DNA of 64,000 bases from Ureibacillus thermophilus (lineage in GTDB: Bacteria > Bacillota > Bacilli > Bacillales_A > Planococcaceae), in NCBI RefSeq assembly GCF_042657185.1, contig NZ_JBHSNN010000005.1; one strand, written 5' to 3'. Below are positions 25,481 through 34,788 of the stretch, in pieces. The first letter of the stretch is position 1, and every line of letters begins with the position of its first letter. Below the pieces are notes generated by a model that was given only the letters and a program-made list of their open reading frames with translations, was not told the DNA's origin and made no database searches. A program made the position numbers and the translations under genes.

Positions 25481-26580
25481 AGCATTCGAAGCATACGGAT
25501 TTAATTAGTTCAATTCAGTTTGCAGGTATTATTGCAAGTACAATTATCGGTGTAACTTTATTGGCTTTGCCGAGAATTATTGTGGCAGAAGTAGGAGAAG
25601 CAGCCATTATAGTCAGTATTACTGGTTTAATGATTTCATTTATCAGCCTTATGGCGTTAATTCTGTTAGGAAAAAAATACCCAAATCATACGATTATGGG
25701 ATGCAATCGGATGTTATTGGGCAAATTTATTGGAACGTTTTTCAATTGTTTGATTGTCATCTTGGCGATTATAATCATGGGCTTTGAAGTGAGGGAATTT
25801 GCGGAAGTTCTGGCAAACGGTTTATTGCCGAATACGCCGATTGAAATTTCCATCATCTTAATGATTATCGTTTGTGCATTAGCTGGTTTTCACAATGTTT
25901 CTACCTTTGCCTATATTCACTTTTTTTATTTACCGTTTATATTGACTCCAGTGATTTTATTTTTCCTTGCCTTTGAAGACATCAAAGTGTATCATTTTTT
26001 GCCTATTTTAGGCCATAATTTGTCGTTCAAAGAGTTTATGCATGGAGCTTTAAACATGGCAAGTGCGATTACAAATTTTTATGTGATTGCCATGTTGTCT
26101 CCATATATAAAGGATTATAACAAAAGTTTGAAACATGGAATTTGGGGATTCTTTTTGGGAGGAGCAACCATCATTTATACCATTGTAGTATCTCTAGGTG
26201 TTTTTGGGGTAGTAGAATTACACAAATTCTATTGGCCTGTTTTATCCCTTAGCCGAATCATCGAAATACCGGGAGAAGTGTTGTCGAGAGTGGATGCGAT
26301 CGTTCTCATTAATTGGATTTTTGCGGTTTTTACAACATTGCTTTCTTATTATTTTGTCATTGTTCGAGGAACGGCAGAGATATTTCGTACAGACAAATAT
26401 CACTTCATCGCAACCCTTATGGTTCCGGTTGTATTTATCGTAGCATTGGTTCCGAATAATATTTACGAAATATATCGCTATGGCATTAAAGTCGCTGGTT
26501 TCGCGATGATTTTATATATAATACTTCCAATTTCTTTATTCATCATCGGCCGTATTCGTAAAAAGGTGGGAATGCAATGA
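25477..26580 (+). CDS. Spore germination receptor subunit B (GerB, AAPA-type)
   Basis: Subunit B of the receptor, a 367-residue membrane protein of the amino acid/polyamine transporter superfamily with about ten helices; in known receptors it binds the germinant. It starts with the characteristic SSIQFAGIIASTIIGVTLLALPR. It overlaps both neighbours by four bases (ATGA), so the three subunits should be made in balance. Confidence 0.93.
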   Translation: MKHSKHTDLISSIQFAGIIASTIIGVTLLALPRIIVAEVGEAAIIVSITGLMISFISLMALILLGKKYPNHTIMGCNRMLLGKFIGTFFNCLIVILAIIIMGFEVREFAEVLANGLLPNTPIEISIILMIIVCALAGFHNVSTFAYIHFFYLPFILTPVILFFLAFEDIKVYHFLPILGHNLSFKEFMHGALNMASAITNFYVIAMLSPYIKDYNKSLKHGIWGFFLGGATIIYTIVVSLGVFGVVELHKFYWPVLSLSRIIEIPGEVLSRVDAIVLINWIFAVFTTLLSYYFVIVRGTAEIFRTDKYHFIATLMVPVVFIVALVPNNIYEIYRYGIKVAGFAMILYIILPISLFIIGRIRKKVGMQ

Positions 26581-27779
26581 AAAAGTTCCTTTTATCATTT
26601 GCATTGATGAACACTGTTTTGTTGTTATGCGGATGTTGGGACCGTTATGAAATAGAAGAACGGGCAAATATTTTGGCACTTTCCATTGATATTGCCGATG
26701 AAGGTGATGATATTGTGATGCATGAAGTAACCCATGCAAAAGGAGAATTTCCTGTAACAGAAGATCAAGTCGTTTATAAAATGACTGCTCAACTGGCAGT
26801 GCCAGGGAAAGTCATGCTAGGCCCTTCAGGAGGAGAAACGAATTCTGAAGAGACCGATTGGCTGTTGGTAGCTTACGGGTATTCGATGAAAGATGCGCTC
26901 TCCAATTTGCAACAAGAGCTGGCTGAAAGAATTTATTTGGGCCATATTCAAATCATCGTCGTAAGCGATAAAATTGCCAAAAGTGGTCTAAAAGATATTA
27001 TGGATTTTTTAAGAAGGGATTTTGAAGTGAGAAGAACGTCTTGGCTAATGGTTACAGAAGGAGATGCACAAGAGATATTAAAAGCCACTCCTCCAGTTCA
27101 AACTGTTCCTTCTTTGTATTTGGCAAATACGTTACAAGATGCCGTTCGATATGGAAAATTGCCGGGCGAGTATCTAGGGAAAATATGGATCGATTTTTCA
27201 GATATCGGCGTGGACGCCATGGTTCCACTCGTCAAATCGAAGGGAGATCATATTTTAGTGGACGGGCTCGCTTATTTTAGAGGATACAAGATGGTAGGAA
27301 AGCTGTCCCCAACCGAAACAGGAGCGGTGTTGGCACTGCAAGGAGAAAATCCCGCAGGTTATACGAATGTGGTGAAACCCGAGAATCAAAAAGGAGTTTA
27401 CCTTGTAAAGCCATTACGAAGAAAATCCAAAATTTCAATAGACCTGGTGAATGGACAACCTAAAGTATCCATTCATGTGAAAATAGAAGGTTTTATAGAA
27501 GAAGAACTTTATACAAATGATTTAAATGAAAAAAAATTGGAGGAAATTGAAAAAACTATTTCCAAATTTGGTGAAAAGTCGTTATTGGCGCTGATGAAAA
27601 AATTGCAGGAAGATGAGTCCGATCCCCTTGGCCTTGGGGCAATGGTAAGAGCATATTATCCTAAATACTGGAATGAAAAAGTTAAAGACAATGAAGGATG
27701 GTATAAAGTGTATAAAGATTTAGACATTACAATCCATTTGGATTATAAAATCCGAAGAACTGGTTTGGAATGGGGTTAA
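26577..27779 (+). CDS. Spore germination receptor subunit C (GerC lipoprotein)
   Basis: The lipoprotein subunit of the receptor, 400 residues. The lipobox is VLLLCGC (C20), followed by the family signature WDRYEIEERANILALSID. The three-domain GerC fold is suggested by length and by EMEAKLVEGKKL-like motifs here read as GHIQIIVVSDKIAKSGLKDIMDFL. It is the last gene of the operon; a terminator follows 13 bases later. Confidence 0.93.
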   Translation: MKKFLLSFALMNTVLLLCGCWDRYEIEERANILALSIDIADEGDDIVMHEVTHAKGEFPVTEDQVVYKMTAQLAVPGKVMLGPSGGETNSEETDWLLVAYGYSMKDALSNLQQELAERIYLGHIQIIVVSDKIAKSGLKDIMDFLRRDFEVRRTSWLMVTEGDAQEILKATPPVQTVPSLYLANTLQDAVRYGKLPGEYLGKIWIDFSDIGVDAMVPLVKSKGDHILVDGLAYFRGYKMVGKLSPTETGAVLALQGENPAGYTNVVKPENQKGVYLVKPLRRKSKISIDLVNGQPKVSIHVKIEGFIEEELYTNDLNEKKLEEIEKTISKFGEKSLLALMKKLQEDESDPLGLGAMVRAYYPKYWNEKVKDNEGWYKVYKDLDITIHLDYKIRRTGLEWG

Positions 27780-27792
27780 TCAGTTTAATTGT

Positions 27793-27837
27793 AGCTGCCT
27801 ATAAATGATATACTCATTGTTAGGCAGTTTTTTTTTG
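27793..27837 (+). terminator. Terminator after the germination operon
   Basis: The stem AGCTGCCTA/TAGGCAGT with a 19-base loop is followed by nine T. Confidence 0.75.
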
Positions 27838-27978
27838 AAGAGGCCCTGTGGGATTAATTGGAGGTAGCACGATAAACAGGAGCTGCCTATATTGTCGAGA
27901 TACCTTTCAGATGAAAATCAGTTGAAAGAATTTTTCTTGGATGAAGGTGCTCTCGATAACAAAAAAGGAGGGAGCAAT

Positions 27979-28533
27979 TTGGGCAAAATCATTTTTATTA
28001 CCGGTGGAGTTCGGAGCGGAAAAAGCGCATTTGCAGAACATTATGCATCAAACCTTTTTGAACAATATCAAAAAGGTTTATATTATATTGCTTCCGGCGT
28101 TCCTTTCGATGAAGAAATGAAAAAGCGCATTCTTCGCCATCAAAAAGATCGGGAACAATCGAACATGCCGTGGATAACAATGGAAGTTGAGGATGACTTA
28201 CCGGCAATCACTTTTAAAAAGCATGATATTATATTATGGGATTGTATCACCACATGGATTAATAACATCTTGTATAAAACGGAAAAATTGAAAGATGAAA
28301 GATACTTGAAAATTCAGCAATACATTGAAAGCTTTCAAAAAAGAATCATGGAATGGAAAGAGGACGGAGCGATTCTCATATTCGTATCGAATGAAGTGCT
28401 CGATGAAGCAGCTTCTCCCTTTGAGGAAGTTAATTTATATCGGGAACTGATTGGAAAGTTTCATCAATGGATTGTGGCGATTTCTGATGAAGCATATGAA
28501 TTGGATTATGGATTAAGTGTGCGTAAAAAATAG
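27979..28533 (+). CDS. cobU: Adenosylcobinamide kinase/GTP guanylyltransferase, CobU-like 1
   Basis: CobU phosphorylates adenosylcobinamide and adds GMP to make the activated precursor of B12. This 184-residue protein has an intact P-loop GGVRSGKS, the YIASG strand and the active-site region RHQKDR. The usual C-terminal motif (GxGIVP..R.FRD..GR.NQ) is replaced by LDEAASPFEEVNLYRELIGK, so part of the guanylyl site may be missing. TTG 27979 is chosen as start because AAGGAGGG precedes it and the family begins at the P-loop strand; the frame is open back to 27892. It is the first of four overlapping or close cob genes. Confidence 0.82.
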   Translation: MGKIIFITGGVRSGKSAFAEHYASNLFEQYQKGLYYIASGVPFDEEMKKRILRHQKDREQSNMPWITMEVEDDLPAITFKKHDIILWDCITTWINNILYKTEKLKDERYLKIQQYIESFQKRIMEWKEDGAILIFVSNEVLDEAASPFEEVNLYRELIGKFHQWIVAISDEAYELDYGLSVRKK

Positions 28534-28544
28534 GCGGTGTTTGT

Positions 28545-29321
28545 GTGAAAAATTTAGTGACTGGGTTTTTATTAGCCTTGCAATTTTTTACGTCTTTCCC
28601 TATTCGAAAGACGTTACCGATGACGAATAAGAGCGTTACAGCCATGTTTGGTGCTATGCCTTTCGTCAGCTTGTTGATGGGACTAATCATTGTTTTTGTT
28701 CTAACGGTGAATAATTATTATTTTGAATTCTCCCCTTTGTTTTTGGCAATCCTTGTCGTTGTACTGAACATTGTGATGACAGGCGGTTTGCATCTCGACG
28801 GATGGATTGATTTGGGGGATGCGTATTTTTCCTATCGGGATCGACAACGACGGTTGGAAATATTGAGTGATTCCCGTGTAGGTGCTTTTGGGGCTATCGC
28901 TTTAGTCATCCTGCTGTTATTGAAAATCGGCATTTTTTATGAGATGTTCCTTAAGCGTCCATTGAATTTATATTACTATTTTCTTTTTGTGCCCGTACTA
29001 TGCCGAATGGCGATGCTGATCTACTTTAATTTGTCGGTCAATGTGAAGGAATCGGGTTTGGCGGCTTTCTTTAAAAATCAAGTGATGCCGAAACGTTTAT
29101 GGATATTTATTGAATGTTATTTAGTCTTTATCATAATCGCTGCATGTTTGTTAAAAGATATCTTTTTGGTTGTTTTGCTTTTCAGCATGTTCATTGTTAC
29201 TTTGTTATATCGTAAATGGACGTATGTGCATTTCGGCGGCATGACGGGCGATTTGCTCGGTGCATTATATGAAGGGATGGAACTGGTGTTATGGGGGATT
29301 CTTCTGTTATTGTTCATTTGA
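28545..29321 (+). CDS. cobS: Adenosylcobinamide-GDP ribazoletransferase CobS
   Basis: CobS joins adenosylcobinamide-GDP to alpha-ribazole in the membrane. The 258-residue protein has about six hydrophobic segments and the family motif GGLHLDGWIDLGDAY, followed by ILSDSRVGAFGAIAL. It starts at GTG 28545, 11 bases after cobU, and overlaps the phosphatase gene by 31 bases. Confidence 0.92.
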   Translation: MKNLVTGFLLALQFFTSFPIRKTLPMTNKSVTAMFGAMPFVSLLMGLIIVFVLTVNNYYFEFSPLFLAILVVVLNIVMTGGLHLDGWIDLGDAYFSYRDRQRRLEILSDSRVGAFGAIALVILLLLKIGIFYEMFLKRPLNLYYYFLFVPVLCRMAMLIYFNLSVNVKESGLAAFFKNQVMPKRLWIFIECYLVFIIIAACLLKDIFLVVLLFSMFIVTLLYRKWTYVHFGGMTGDLLGALYEGMELVLWGILLLLFI

Positions 29322-29890
29322 TTCGACATGAAAAAACGAAAGCGAATTTAGAGAGAAAATATATCGGATGGACGGATGAATCCATCGTTTATGATAAGGT
29401 GAATTGTATAGTTCCGATACATACCGATGTTGTCTATGGCAGCGACTTAAAACGCTGCTTGGAAACGGCTCGACTCTATTTTCCCAATGCCGTTTTTCAT
29501 CCATTTTTCGAGTTGAGAGAATTGAATTTTGGAGATTTTGAAATGAAAACCTATGAAGATTTAAAAGATGATGAACGGTATCGGCAATGGATTGATGTTC
29601 CACAAAAGGTGACTCCTCCAAATGGTGAAGCTTTTACAGCTTTTCAAAAGAGGGTGTTGGATTGCTTTCAACAAATTGTAGAGCACCCTGGGATATATGT
29701 GTTTGTTGTTCACGGTGGTGTAATCCGATTGATTCTATCTAAATTTTGCGAGGAAAAAAACTTTCAGGAAGTGGTGGTGCAGCATCGAAATATATATACA
29801 CTTTTCTGGGATGATATAGAGTCATTGAAAGGGGGAGAAGTATGCAATCGATTATCGGTGGCGCCTATAATGGTAAACGAAAATTTGTAA
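29291..29890 (+). CDS. cobC: Histidine phosphatase, probable alpha-ribazole phosphatase CobC
   Basis: A phosphoglycerate-mutase-type phosphatase of 199 residues. The catalytic LIRHEKT motif near the N-terminus and HGGVIR near the end are present, and the sequence ERKYIGWTD resembles CobC. The gene lies between cobS and a second cobU-like gene and overlaps both, so removing the 5' phosphate of alpha-ribazole or its cobamide is the likely role. Confidence 0.85.
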   Translation: MGDSSVIVHLIRHEKTKANLERKYIGWTDESIVYDKVNCIVPIHTDVVYGSDLKRCLETARLYFPNAVFHPFFELRELNFGDFEMKTYEDLKDDERYRQWIDVPQKVTPPNGEAFTAFQKRVLDCFQQIVEHPGIYVFVVHGGVIRLILSKFCEEKNFQEVVVQHRNIYTLFWDDIESLKGGEVCNRLSVAPIMVNENL

Positions 29891-30249
29891 AACAATTATT
29901 AGAGGGGCAGCGGGTGCATTTCTTTGAAGGGGAAATTCCAGACAGACCTTTTACAAAAGAGGAATATGTCGTTATTGGCGGTTTTGAAAAAATGATTCCG
30001 ATGTTTGGAGATTTGACGGAAGATGAAATTGTGAATCAACTGATGGACAAGTTAAGGAAATTGGATGAAGAGACGAATTTGATTTGCATTTGCACAGAGA
30101 TCGGCCGCGGCATCGTCCCCCTTTCCAAGGATGACCGCCATTTGAGGGATACTTGCGGCAGATTGTACCAGCAGCTTTTTAAGCGAAGCGAAAAAGTCAT
30201 TCGAGTATGGTACGGAATTCCAGAAATATTAAAAGAAAATAGGGAGTGA
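29842..30249 (+). CDS. Short CobU-like protein 2
   Basis: A 135-residue protein that aligns with the ends of CobU. The P-loop is altered (GGAYNGKR in place of GGARSGKS), and the middle part with the catalytic His is shortened. The C-terminal motif EIGRGIVPLSKDDRHLRDTCGRLYQQ is well kept, the opposite of the first CobU in this operon. It overlaps cobC by 49 bases and has its own site GGGGGAG. It may form a heteromeric enzyme with CobU 1 or be a regulatory remnant. Confidence 0.75.
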   Translation: MQSIIGGAYNGKRKFVKQLLEGQRVHFFEGEIPDRPFTKEEYVVIGGFEKMIPMFGDLTEDEIVNQLMDKLRKLDEETNLICICTEIGRGIVPLSKDDRHLRDTCGRLYQQLFKRSEKVIRVWYGIPEILKENRE

Positions 30250-30548
30250 CCAGCATTTCATGGTGGATGATAGGGTCGTTGAAAAAGTTAAAATATTAAA
30301 AAAATATTAATTAATATAGAAAAATATGAATAAAGCAGAAATAAACCGCAAAACTGACTACTTATATTCCCTGGATAAAAAATTTCTTCTATAATTATAT
30401 ATATTTTTTCATATATAACAGAAGCAACAAAAAAATATTGTTATATAACAAAAATAATGCTAGGATATGTTTATATTAAAAAACTTTCTAGAAATAATTT
30501 TCAAGGGGATTTCTAAGGAAGTGGAGAAAGAAAAAGGGGGATGTAAGG
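30250..30548. other. AT-rich leader region of cstA
   Basis: About 300 bases without a gene. It is very AT-rich with several TATAAT-like boxes (for example TATAATTATATATA near 30392) and the palindrome described separately. A short open frame at 30467-30649 runs into cstA in another frame and looks accidental. No terminator for the cob operon was found here. Confidence 0.5.
30410..30453. promoter_or_regulatory. Palindrome upstream of cstA (possible operator)
   Basis: The perfect palindrome TTGTTATATAACAA (30438-30451) is preceded by the related half-site TCATATATAACAG (about 30409-30421). The same core sits upstream of dctP at 12231-12240. It lies about 100 bases before the cstA start, near AT-rich promoter-like sequence. 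Confidence 0.45.
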
Positions 30549-32345
30549 ATGAATGCGATTTCACTTGTAATTGGTGCAATCTGTATTCTAGTGATTGCCT
30601 ATCGCTTCTACGGCATTTTCTTTACAAAGAAAGTGTTGAAAATCAATGATAATCAACCAACCCCAGCACATGTAAATAACGATGGGAGAGATTTTGTTCC
30701 AACCAATAAATGGATCGCCTTTGGACATCATTTTGCAGCGATTGCAGCGGCAGGTCCGTTGGTAGGTCCGGTGTTGGCAGCGCAATTTGGCTATCTTCCA
30801 GGATATTTATGGTTATTGATTGGTGCTGTTATTGGGGGAGCAGTACATGATGCAGTCGTATTATTTGCATCGATGATGAAAGGCGGAAAATCCCTTTCTG
30901 AAGTAATGAAAGAAGAATTAGGACCAGTTGCTGGTTTTTGTACAGGACTAGCCATGCTTTTCATCATTACGATTACAATGGCTGGACTTTCCATGGTGGT
31001 TTTAGGAGCATTGGCAGAAAATCCTTGGGGAACATTCGCGGTTGCTTCTACTATACCAATCGCCATGCTAATGGGCTTAATCAATAAGTTTACTGGAAAT
31101 ATCAAATTATCCACTATCCTTGGTGTAATTTTGTTAGTTGCAGCCGTATTTTACGGACCAAATCTGCAAGGTACTTGGTTAGGGGAAGTATTGACATTAG
31201 ATAAAGAAACTTTAGCGATGATCTTGCCGATTTACGCATTCTTTGCAGCAGCGTTACCGGTATGGTTTTTGCTTGCACCGCGTGACTACTTGTCCAGTTT
31301 CATGAAAATTGGAGTATTTATTGCGTTAATCATTGGTGTATTTATTATCAATCCAGCGATTCAATTCCCTGCTATTATTCCGGATTTTCTAAACGGCGGA
31401 GGTCCAATTGTCGCAGGTCCTGTGTGGCCGTTCGTATCCATAACGATTGCATGCGGTGCGATTTCAGGTTTCCACGCATTCGTAGGATCTGGTACGACTC
31501 CGAAAATGTTAAACCGATGGGAAGATATCCGACTTGTTGGATTCGGTGCCATGTTGGTGGAATGTGTTGTTGGGGTAATGGCTTTGGTCGCTGCAACTGT
31601 ATTACATCCAGCCGACTATTTTGCAATCAATACTGCACCTGAAAGATTTGCTCAATTAGGTATGACTATCGTTGATTTGCCAGTGCTCTCAGAAGCGATT
31701 GGCATGGAACTTGAAGGACGTACTGGCGGTGCTGTGACATTGGCGGTAGGTATGGCATCCATTTTCTCAGGAATCAAATGGTTCAGCCATTTGACGGGCT
31801 ATTTCTATCAATTCGTGATCATGTTTGAAGCTGTATTCATTCTAACTGCAATTGATGCAGGTACTCGTACAGCACGTTATTTAATCCAAGATTTCTTAGG
31901 AAATGTAATTAAACCGTTGAAGAAAACGGATTCGATGTTCGGTGCAATCGTAGCAAGCGCCTTGGCCTGCTTAATGTGGGGATATTTATTGAATTCCGGC
32001 GACATCGCATCCGTATGGGCACTGTTTGGTGTATCCAACCAATTGATGGCCTCTATCGGTTTAGTATGCGGCGTTACATTTGTCTTGAAAATTGCCGACA
32101 AACGCATTTATGCTTTAACTTGCTTCATTCCACTCGCCTACCTATATGTATCAGTAAACGTGGCAGGCATCTGGATGATTAAAAACGTTTATTGGAACGA
32201 AGCGGCTGGAGGATATAATGTAGTCAATGGGGTTCTATCCGTAATTATGTTAATACTTGGCGTGGTCATTGTAATCACATCGATTATAAAGTGGAAAGAG
32301 CTTTGGTCAAGCCCACGCTTCAGCAAAGTGGCTGTAAATTCTTAA
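30549..32345 (+). CDS. cstA: CstA-family carbon starvation (pyruvate/peptide) transporter
   Basis: A large membrane transporter of 598 residues with about 16 hydrophobic segments. Family motifs include FGHHFAAIAAAGPLVGPVLAAQFG and GAVIGGAVHDAVVL at the N-terminus, and FVGSGTTPKML in the middle. CstA members take up pyruvate or peptides when preferred carbon is scarce. The ATG follows GGGGGATGTAAGG. No LytS/BtsS-like sensor is adjacent. Confidence 0.94.
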   Translation: MNAISLVIGAICILVIAYRFYGIFFTKKVLKINDNQPTPAHVNNDGRDFVPTNKWIAFGHHFAAIAAAGPLVGPVLAAQFGYLPGYLWLLIGAVIGGAVHDAVVLFASMMKGGKSLSEVMKEELGPVAGFCTGLAMLFIITITMAGLSMVVLGALAENPWGTFAVASTIPIAMLMGLINKFTGNIKLSTILGVILLVAAVFYGPNLQGTWLGEVLTLDKETLAMILPIYAFFAAALPVWFLLAPRDYLSSFMKIGVFIALIIGVFIINPAIQFPAIIPDFLNGGGPIVAGPVWPFVSITIACGAISGFHAFVGSGTTPKMLNRWEDIRLVGFGAMLVECVVGVMALVAATVLHPADYFAINTAPERFAQLGMTIVDLPVLSEAIGMELEGRTGGAVTLAVGMASIFSGIKWFSHLTGYFYQFVIMFEAVFILTAIDAGTRTARYLIQDFLGNVIKPLKKTDSMFGAIVASALACLMWGYLLNSGDIASVWALFGVSNQLMASIGLVCGVTFVLKIADKRIYALTCFIPLAYLYVSVNVAGIWMIKNVYWNEAAGGYNVVNGVLSVIMLILGVVIVITSIIKWKELWSSPRFSKVAVNS

Positions 32346-32419
32346 TTCTATAGATTTAGGATGGGGAAATCAAGTTCAATTAAAGGGGAAAAAATAGATA
32401 TTGAAGATTGTTTAACATG

Positions 32420-32695
32420 AAGAGGCTGGGACATAAACAAAAAATGAAAGGGGCAGTTGAAAGAGTTTTGATAAAAAATTGATATAACGAAAAATTGATT
32501 GGAGTGACGGGGCGACTCCTGCGACGAGCCCGTGTCTCGAGACACCGCAGGAGCGAAGTAATGAGCTCCGAGGAGGCTCGAGCCGGGCCCGCGGAAAGCG
32601 TCCCCGGAACGGAAATCAATTTTAATAACATATCAAAAAAACATCATTTTCTCCTTGGAGAAAATGATGTTTTTTTAGATTTGTCCCAGCCTCTT
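32420..32695. mobile_element. Repeat element copy 2 (opposite orientation)
   Basis: 276 bp bounded by AAGAGGCTGGGACA at 32420 and TGTCCCAGCCTCTT ending at 32695. It is the reverse complement of copies 1 and 3. The order from the left is AT-rich arm, GC-rich palindromic centre (GTGTCTCGAGACAC is a perfect palindrome), then the hairpin with A and T tails (32635-32677). The centre is almost the same as that of copy 3. Here the end is single, without the tandem 23-bp copies. It lies 75 bases after cstA and probably ends its transcript. The remainder up to 32846 is AT-rich and may hold a promoter. Confidence 0.8.
32635..32677. terminator. Bidirectional terminator hairpin in repeat copy 2
   Basis: The same perfect 14-bp stem with A7/T7 tails as in copy 1; the loop palindrome is CCTTGG instead of CCAAGG because of orientation. 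Confidence 0.8.
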
Positions 32696-32845
32696 TTTTA
32701 ATTTTTAGAATGATGCCTATTATTAAATTGATTATTGAATTTTTAAGAAAAAATGGAAAAATTATAATAAAATAAGAAACAATCATATTATTTCGAATTT
32801 TTTATCTTTTAAAATAATTAAACCTTATAGATTGGGGTTGGATAT

Positions 32846-33883
32846 ATGAAGGTAAGGGAATTAGGTATTAAGATTGGCAGATTGCCGGTTGGAAGAAAAA
32901 ACTGCATTACAGATGTGGAGGGGGTAAGAGTAGGTCATGTAACCCTGGATTTTTCCATTGATGATAAAGGTGAATATGCATGCACAGGCGTAACGGCCAT
33001 ATTGCCCCATGGCGGAAATTTATTTAAAGAAAAAGTAACGGCAGCAAGCTATGTGATTAATGGTTTTGGAAAAACGACTGGCCTTGTTCAAGTAAATGAA
33101 TTAGGCGTTATCGAATCCCCGATTATGCTGACAAATACCTTTGGCGTTCCTAATGTGACTCAAGGCACTTTGGAGTATATGCTGGAAGAAAATCCGGAAA
33201 TCGGAATTTCCACGGGAACCATTAATATCGTTGTCGGCGAATGCAATGACAGCTATTTAAATTCGATTCGCAAATGTCCAGTAAAGCCTGAACATGCCAT
33301 TGAAGCCATTCGAAACGCGTCGCAGGATACAGCGGAAGAAGGGGCGGTTGGGGCTGGAAAAGGAATGATTTGTTTTGGATATAAGGGAGGGATTGGCTCT
33401 TCTTCTCGAATCGTTGAAAACGGGGGGCTTACATACACAGTTGGTTGTTTAGTATTAAGCAATTTTGGGGAAAGCCATGAATTTCGAAGCGAGCAATACA
33501 AAGTGGAGAAATCACAAGAAAATGCCACTGTGAAACCTACAGACGGTTCCATCATCATGGTGCTTGCCACAGATGCGCCATTATCTAGCCACCAGTTGCT
33601 TCGCGTTATAAAACGGTGTGGAATTGGACTGGCGAGAACCGGAAGCCATTATTCCCACGGCAGCGGAGATATTGTTATTGGATTTACAACAGCCCACAAA
33701 ATTCCTCATTTCACTGATAATATGGTGGAATCCAGAAATCAGCTCAGAGAAGATCATGAAGTAATGAATTTATTATTTACTGCTGCTATAGAAGCAACAG
33801 AAGAAGCTATTTTAAATTCTTTATCCCAGGCAGTGACAACAACTGGAAGAAACGGGCATGTTGTTCATGCGTTTAAATGGTAA
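32846..33883 (+). CDS. P1 family (S58, DmpA-like) aminopeptidase
   Basis: A self-processing N-terminal nucleophile peptidase of 345 residues. The family start RELGIKIGRLPVGRKNCITDVEGVRVGHVTL and the expected autocleavage site GGIGSSSR (Gly/Ser, near residue 180-200) are present. DmpA-type enzymes release N-terminal L- and D-amino acids or beta-amino acids from short peptides. No signal peptide, so it is cytoplasmic. It begins the murein-peptide gene cluster; a 150-base gap separates it from the next gene. Confidence 0.88.
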   Translation: MKVRELGIKIGRLPVGRKNCITDVEGVRVGHVTLDFSIDDKGEYACTGVTAILPHGGNLFKEKVTAASYVINGFGKTTGLVQVNELGVIESPIMLTNTFGVPNVTQGTLEYMLEENPEIGISTGTINIVVGECNDSYLNSIRKCPVKPEHAIEAIRNASQDTAEEGAVGAGKGMICFGYKGGIGSSSRIVENGGLTYTVGCLVLSNFGESHEFRSEQYKVEKSQENATVKPTDGSIIMVLATDAPLSSHQLLRVIKRCGIGLARTGSHYSHGSGDIVIGFTTAHKIPHFTDNMVESRNQLREDHEVMNLLFTAAIEATEEAILNSLSQAVTTTGRNGHVVHAFKW

Positions 33884-34032
33884 GGAAGGCGGATTGTGTA
33901 ATCCTTAATATTACTTATTTTCCATAAAAAACAAATGAATAACTAGCAAAAATAAAAAAAGTATGCTATATTTCAGTTTAAATATTAATTATTCTAAAAA
34001 TTTTGTGATTTTATAATATTGTAAAAAATGTA

Positions 34033-34788
34033 ATGTTTGAGGTGGTTTTCATACAGGATTTTTTACTTGCACCCATAGACGTTTATCAAACTCCATTACA
34101 ACAAAGAATGCCGCAGATTATTGAATGCAAGGAACCGCTCATCAAAGTGCAACAAGAACCCAACAGATTATTTATTAAACCCATATATTTCCAACAAAAT
34201 ATACCATCTAGTATAAATTCCATCTATTTGCGCGAGGAGGTATATCTTCGTTTAAAAAAAGCTTTAGACCTTTTGCCGTGCCAATATAGTTTTATCCTCT
34301 ATGATGGATTTCGCCCATATCAAGTACAAAAAGCTTTATTTGATTTGTTTTATGCGACAATCCAAAAGCAAAACAAAGAGCTTTCGGATGAAGAAATATT
34401 GCAAGAAACTTTAAAATATGTCGCCTTGCCGAGCATGGACCCATTCAAAACTTCTCCGCATATCACAGGGGGGGCCATTGATCTTACATTGGGTGACGAG
34501 AATGGAAATGAGCTCGACTTAGGAACACAATTTGATGAAATAAGCGAGAAATCCGCAACGAGATATTTTGAAAACCACCCTGAAGAAAATGCTGAAGCAC
34601 TCCGAAATAGAAGAATTTTATACAACTGTTTGACAAAAGTTGGATTTAATAATTATTCGGAAGAATGGTGGCATTATGATTTTGGAAATATCTCCTGGGC
34701 AAGACGGGCAAAGGAAAAAATCGTGCGGTATGGTCCGATAATAGCAGAAATAAACAACCACGATGTAAAGGAGTATAGGTATTTATGA
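34033..34788 (+). CDS. D-alanyl-D-alanine dipeptidase (M15D, VanX/DdpX-like)
   Basis: A zinc dipeptidase that splits D-Ala-D-Ala. The zinc ligands are visible in SPHITGGAIDLTL (SxHxxGxAxD) and EWWHYD, and the Arg region YDGFRPYQ is kept. There is no signal peptide. In this setting, beside dppA and a dpp transporter, it looks like a nutrient-salvage enzyme, not a vancomycin-resistance gene; no vanH or vanA is near. The start is uncertain: ATG 34033 lacks a ribosome site, while GAGGTG at 34039 would serve an in-frame ATA at 34051 (QDFLLAPIDVYQTP). Confidence 0.88.
   Translation: MFEVVFIQDFLLAPIDVYQTPLQQRMPQIIECKEPLIKVQQEPNRLFIKPIYFQQNIPSSINSIYLREEVYLRLKKALDLLPCQYSFILYDGFRPYQVQKALFDLFYATIQKQNKELSDEEILQETLKYVALPSMDPFKTSPHITGGAIDLTLGDENGNELDLGTQFDEISEKSATRYFENHPEENAEALRNRRILYNCLTKVGFNNYSEEWWHYDFGNISWARRAKEKIVRYGPIIAEINNHDVKEYRYL

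Noticed and set aside
27840..27978. Cobalamin riboswitch before the cob operon
   Set aside because: The leader is too short and the B12-box-like core was not seen.
32495..32701. Coding frame of 68 codons inside repeat copy 2
   Set aside because: The frame is a by-product of the repeat sequence; it shares a translated end with copy 1 only because both carry the same hairpin.
34033..34788. Vancomycin resistance gene vanX
   Set aside because: No vanH, vanA, vanR or vanS nearby; the gene is embedded in a peptide salvage cluster.
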